NCBI GenBank assembly: GCA_038227745.1
Contig: JBBRPS010000502.1
Span: 1-7,661 of the forward strand
DNA length: 7,661 nucleotides
Direction of reading: 5' to 3'
DNA from: DASPXY01 sp038227745
GTDB lineage: Bacteria; Planctomycetota; Planctomycetia; Gemmatales; Gemmataceae
Shown one piece after another: positions 5,156-7,661 of this stretch. Position numbers and translations under genes: made by a program. The notes beneath the pieces are model-generated. The model had not been told where the DNA came from. It saw only the letters and a list, made by a program, of their open reading frames with translations, and ran no database searches. The number at the start of each line of letters is the position of its first letter. Position 1 is the first letter of the stretch.

Positions 5156-6475
5156 TCACGGTAGCGGCACGCCCTTGAACTCGTAGGGTACCGCGACCTC
5201 GACCATGCGCCCCGGCGTCCGGTAGACCAGCGTCCAGTCGCTCAACTTCCCGAAGCTCCCGCCCCGGTTGCCCTTCGCGGTGAACAGGTAGCGCACCACC
5301 GCCTGCGCCGCCGTCTCCTTGAGCCTCTCCTCGCCGGCGCTGCTCGGCCGGAGGAACTGCCGGGCGTTGCCGGCCCCCTTCTCCAGCCAGATGGCGTTGT
5401 TGCCCAGCCACGACTGATAGCTCTCGAAGCGCGGCCCGCCCGGCGGGTTGTCGATGACCACCTCGACCGCCCAGCCGTCGGGGTCCTTCGCCACCTCGCT
5501 CAGCCGGACGCTGATCCCATCCTGCTCCTGCCGCTCGCCCTTGTCGCGCGGCGCGATGAACCGCAGCTTGTCGAAGGTGAACGTGAGCATCTTGCTCGGT
5601 CCGAGGACGACGAGGCTGCCTGCGATCCGATCGATGCGGGGCGAGGAGCGCTCCGGCGCCCGCAAGCGCAGATCGACCTCGACGGCGGTGCGGCCCGTCA
5701 CGGCGGTGGCGCCGGCCGGGGGCAGCGTGCCCTTGCGGACGGTGCCGCGGTCGTCCTTCGCGAAGGCGACCCGGGCACTGCCGACGTCCACGAGGAACGG
5801 CTGGAAGCGCGGCTCCCACGCCGCCTCCAGGTGGAGGGCGCAGGTGTGCGTCCCCGTCTCCAGGTCGCGGGCGAGGCTGACGTGCTTGACCGTCGTGCGG
5901 AACAGGCCGTGGTAGCTCACCGGCGGCGCCGCGCCCGTCTTACTCGCCGGGGCGGCGACCAGTGCCGGCGTGCCGTCGCCCTCGTACAGCGACACGCGGG
6001 CGCCGGCGGCCGCTGCAATCGTGTCGAGCACCTTCCAGAAGGGCAGATCGTCGGCGCTCACGTCGATCTTCGGGTCGCTCCCGGCGCCGAGGCGGTTGCG
6101 CACGGCGATGCCGGTCTGTTTGGTCAGCTCCTTCAGCGCCTCGCCCAGTGCGATGCCCTTGCGGTGCAGCGTGACGGTCCGCGGCAGCAGTTCCTTCAGC
6201 GTGGCGGAGACGCTGCGCAGCCGCTGGGCCTGCGCGCCCTTGTCGCCGGGTTCGGGGCGCGGCAGCAGGGGGAGAATGTCGGGGCCGAGCTTGAGGAGCG
6301 ACCACTCGGCGGCGACCTGCTTCTCCTCGTCCGCGGCGCCGAGCTGGCCGACGAGCTGCTTGACGGCGGCGGGCGAGACCGGACCGCTGTCCGCCGACCC
6401 GGCGCCGAGGGACGCGGCGCCCGCGCACAGGACCGGGGCCAGGAACAGCAGACCGAGCGGGATGCGGCATCTCAT
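5156..6475 (-). CDS. Secreted protein of unknown function with HEAT-like and STN-like segments
   Basis: I do not recognise a named family for this 439-residue protein. Residues 1-22 form a Sec-type signal peptide: basic start, hydrophobic LGLLFLAPVLCAGAA core, probable cleavage near AGA-AS. C17 lies in the core but lacks a proper lipobox. Residues 35-75 (AAVKQLVGQLGAADEEKQVAAEWSLLKLG...) look like one HEAT-type helical repeat. Residues about 100-175 (VTLHRKGIALGEALKELTKQTGIAV..., then LPFWKVLDTIAAAAGARVSLY) resemble the short N-terminal STN module of secretins and TonB receptors. The remainder is beta-rich with no recognised motif. ATG 6475 is set by GGAGG (minus strand, 6484-6488), 8 nt upstream. 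The frame stays open much further upstream, across the ABC gene on the other strand, but that part is not coding. Expected in the periplasm; probably monocistronic. Confidence 0.8.
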   Translation of the reverse strand: MRCRIPLGLLFLAPVLCAGAASLGAGSADSGPVSPAAVKQLVGQLGAADEEKQVAAEWSLLKLGPDILPLLPRPEPGDKGAQAQRLRSVSATLKELLPRTVTLHRKGIALGEALKELTKQTGIAVRNRLGAGSDPKIDVSADDLPFWKVLDTIAAAAGARVSLYEGDGTPALVAAPASKTGAAPPVSYHGLFRTTVKHVSLARDLETGTHTCALHLEAAWEPRFQPFLVDVGSARVAFAKDDRGTVRKGTLPPAGATAVTGRTAVEVDLRLRAPERSSPRIDRIAGSLVVLGPSKMLTFTFDKLRFIAPRDKGERQEQDGISVRLSEVAKDPDGWAVEVVIDNPPGGPRFESYQSWLGNNAIWLEKGAGNARQFLRPSSAGEERLKETAAQAVVRYLFTAKGNRGGSFGKLSDWTLVYRTPGRMVEVAVPYEFKGVPLP

Positions 6476-6513
6476 CGGATCAACCTCCGTCATGCGGACG
6501 AGCCAGCGCGTGG

Positions 6514-6542
6514 ATCTTAACCCTGCCCGCGGCGGCCCGCAA
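6514..6542 (-). promoter_or_regulatory. Candidate promoter for the secreted protein gene
   Basis: On the minus strand TTGCGG (6537-6542) and TAAGAT (6514-6519) are 17 nt apart, each a 4/6 match to sigma70 elements. The start would fall near 6507, about 31 nt before the ATG and upstream of its GGAGG site. Spacing is ideal; the motifs are moderate. Confidence 0.4.
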
Positions 6543-6566
6543 CTCGCCGAGCGCGGTCCGGTCTGA

Positions 6567-6595
6567 TAGACGCCCGAGGGCCGCTGTGCTAAACT
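6567..6595 (+). promoter_or_regulatory. Candidate promoter for the ABC ATPase gene
   Basis: TAGACG (6567-6572) and TAAACT (6590-6595) are 17 nt apart, and TG at 6587-6588 gives an extended -10. Each hexamer is a 4/6 match. The start would be near 6602, about 33 nt before the GTG start. It is divergent from the promoter of the minus-strand gene, and the two do not overlap. Confidence 0.4.
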
Positions 6596-6634
6596 GCCCA
6601 CTGTCTCCGGCTCACTGCAACGGGGGTTCCGGCC

Positions 6635-7606
6635 GTGGCTGTCATCGAAACGCACAACCTGAGCAAACAGTACGGCCGGATCCGCGCCCTGGGGGGCGTG
6701 ACGCTCGGCGTCGAAAAGAGGGAGGTCTACGGCCTGCTGGGGCAGAACGGCGCCGGCAAGACCACGCTGGTCAAGATCCTCCTCGGCATCACGCGCAAAT
6801 CCGCGGGGGACGCGCGACTCTTCGGGGAACCGGCGGGGAACGTCAAGGCTCGCCAGCGCGTCGGCTACCTCCCCGAGGACCACCGCTTCCCCGATTACCA
6901 CACCGCCCACAGCCTGCTCGACTACTACGGTGCCCTCCTGGGCGTTCCACGCCCCGAACGCCTGAAACGCCTCGCCGCCATGCTCGGGCAGGTCGGGCTG
7001 ACGGAGCGGATGCACTCCAAGATCCGCACCTACTCCAAGGGCATGAAGCAGCGCCTCGGGATCGCGCAGGCGCTCTTCCACAACCCGGACGTCATCTTCC
7101 TCGACGAGCCGACGGACGGCGTCGATCCGATCGGCCGCCGCGAGATCCGCCAGATCATGCAGCGGCTCCGCGAAGAGGGGAAAACGATCTTCCTCAACTC
7201 GCACCTGCTGGGCGAGGTGGAGCAGATCTGCGACCGCGTCGCCATCCTGCGCAAGGGCGAGATGATCCGCGAGGGGAGCGTCGAGTCGCTCACGCGCCAG
7301 CGCGGCCTCTTCGTCGTGGGGCTGGCGGCCGGGCAGGCCTTCCCCGTGGAGCAGGCGGCCGCGCAAGGCTACGAGGTGCGGCAGAACGGCGACCTCTGGG
7401 AGGTCGGCCTGGTGGACGGGCAGTCCATCGACCCGGTGATCGACCTGGTCCGGGGGTTGGGGCTCAACCTCCGCCACCTGACCGAGAAGCGGCAGACGCT
7501 GGAAGACCTCTTCATGGCGGCGGTGGGGGAGCCGCCCGTGGTGCTGCCCGTCTCCGGGGCCGCCCCAAACCCGACCCGGCGTGATACAGGGCGCGGGCCG
7601 GCCTGA
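6635..7606 (+). CDS. ABC-2 type transporter ATP-binding protein
   Basis: A 323-residue cytoplasmic ATPase that would power a membrane permease, probably an exporter of the ABC-2 class. Residues 1-230 hold a complete nucleotide-binding domain: Walker A GQNGAGKTT (36-44), YLPED at the Q-loop position (79-82), signature YSKGMKQR (133-140), Walker B VIFLDEP (153-159) with D157 and E158, D-loop GVD (162-164) and switch H190 in NSHLLGEVEQICDRV. The YSKGMKQR signature and the Q-loop E are typical of the multidrug, gliding or Na-efflux ATPases paired with ABC-2 permeases. The C-terminal part (about 230-300) resembles the regulatory tail common in that class. The start is GTG 6635, with GGGGG 8 nt upstream (6622-6626). 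No permease is visible before the window ends, and a strong palindrome begins 2 nt after the stop. Substrate unknown. Confidence 0.93.
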   Translation: MAVIETHNLSKQYGRIRALGGVTLGVEKREVYGLLGQNGAGKTTLVKILLGITRKSAGDARLFGEPAGNVKARQRVGYLPEDHRFPDYHTAHSLLDYYGALLGVPRPERLKRLAAMLGQVGLTERMHSKIRTYSKGMKQRLGIAQALFHNPDVIFLDEPTDGVDPIGRREIRQIMQRLREEGKTIFLNSHLLGEVEQICDRVAILRKGEMIREGSVESLTRQRGLFVVGLAAGQAFPVEQAAAQGYEVRQNGDLWEVGLVDGQSIDPVIDLVRGLGLNLRHLTEKRQTLEDLFMAAVGEPPVVLPVSGAAPNPTRRDTGRGPA

Positions 7607-7607
7607 C

Positions 7608-7657
7608 ACAAGCCCGACGCGCAAGCGAGGGATCCCTCGCTTGCGCGTCGGGCTTGT
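7608..7657. repeat. Perfect 50-bp palindrome, copy B; likely terminator
   Basis: The left arm (7608-7632) starts ACAAGCCCGACGCGCAAGCG and is the exact reverse complement of 7633-7657, with no central base. It shares the first 24 bases of its arm with copy A at 5067-5119 and differs only at the centre (GGGATCCC against GGGGGCCCC). It begins 2 nt after the ABC ATPase stop, so it should end that transcript. The outer TGTATTAC-type repeats of copy A are not seen on the left side; the right side is cut by the window end. Confidence 0.85.
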
Positions 7658-7661
7658 ATGC

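Noticed and set aside
6476..7624. N-terminal extension of the secreted protein to an 822-residue form
   Set aside because: The extension is antisense to the well-defined ABC ATPase. A signal peptide and a GGAGG site at ideal spacing both fix the start at 6475.

Overview
The window is about 70% GC, with short gene-poor gaps that carry long perfect palindromes. Gene content (family 9 glycosyltransferase, Maf, RtcA, a secreted HEAT/STN-like protein), palindromic repeats of the ACAAGCCCGACGCGCAAGCG type and TACAAT-like promoters suggest a Gemmata-like planctomycete chromosome. That assignment rests on style and family recall, not on a search. I see no phage, IS transposase, CRISPR, rRNA or tRNA.

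Layout: (1) 1-1706, plus strand: a family 9 glycosyltransferase overlaps a Maf nucleotide pyrophosphatase by 10 nt. (2) 1707-1765: a hairpin between convergent genes. (3) 1766-2803, minus strand: RNA 3'-terminal phosphate cyclase. (4) 2804-3204: a divergent control region with a candidate promoter for each side. It also holds a well-matched cyclic di-AMP (ydaO/yuaA-type) riboswitch at about 2961-3106, followed at once by an intrinsic terminator at 3113-3136. (5) 3205-5019, plus strand: an APC/KUP-superfamily transporter of the KimA potassium-importer type with a C-terminal universal-stress-protein-like domain. (6) 5020-5155: a 100-bp nested inverted repeat around a perfect 26-bp-arm palindrome. 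(7) 5156-6475, minus strand: a secreted protein of unknown function. (8) 6476-6634: divergent promoters. (9) 6635-7606, plus strand: an ABC-2 type ATPase. (10) 7608-7657: a second copy of the palindrome.

The most notable element is the control unit upstream of the transporter. A sigma70-like promoter (2908-2935) lies just before a riboswitch aptamer, a terminator follows it, and the regulated gene is a likely potassium importer. This is the same logic as Bacillus subtilis ydaO/kimA, where high cyclic di-AMP shuts off potassium uptake. The open frame runs back through the riboswitch to a GTG at 2965, so an automatic annotation would probably translate the riboswitch as an 80-residue N-terminus. 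The start I prefer, ATG 3205, gives 604 residues, close to B. subtilis KimA (about 607).

The other genes look like housekeeping or envelope functions. Each convergent junction, and the end of the ABC gene, carries a strong palindrome that could stop transcription.
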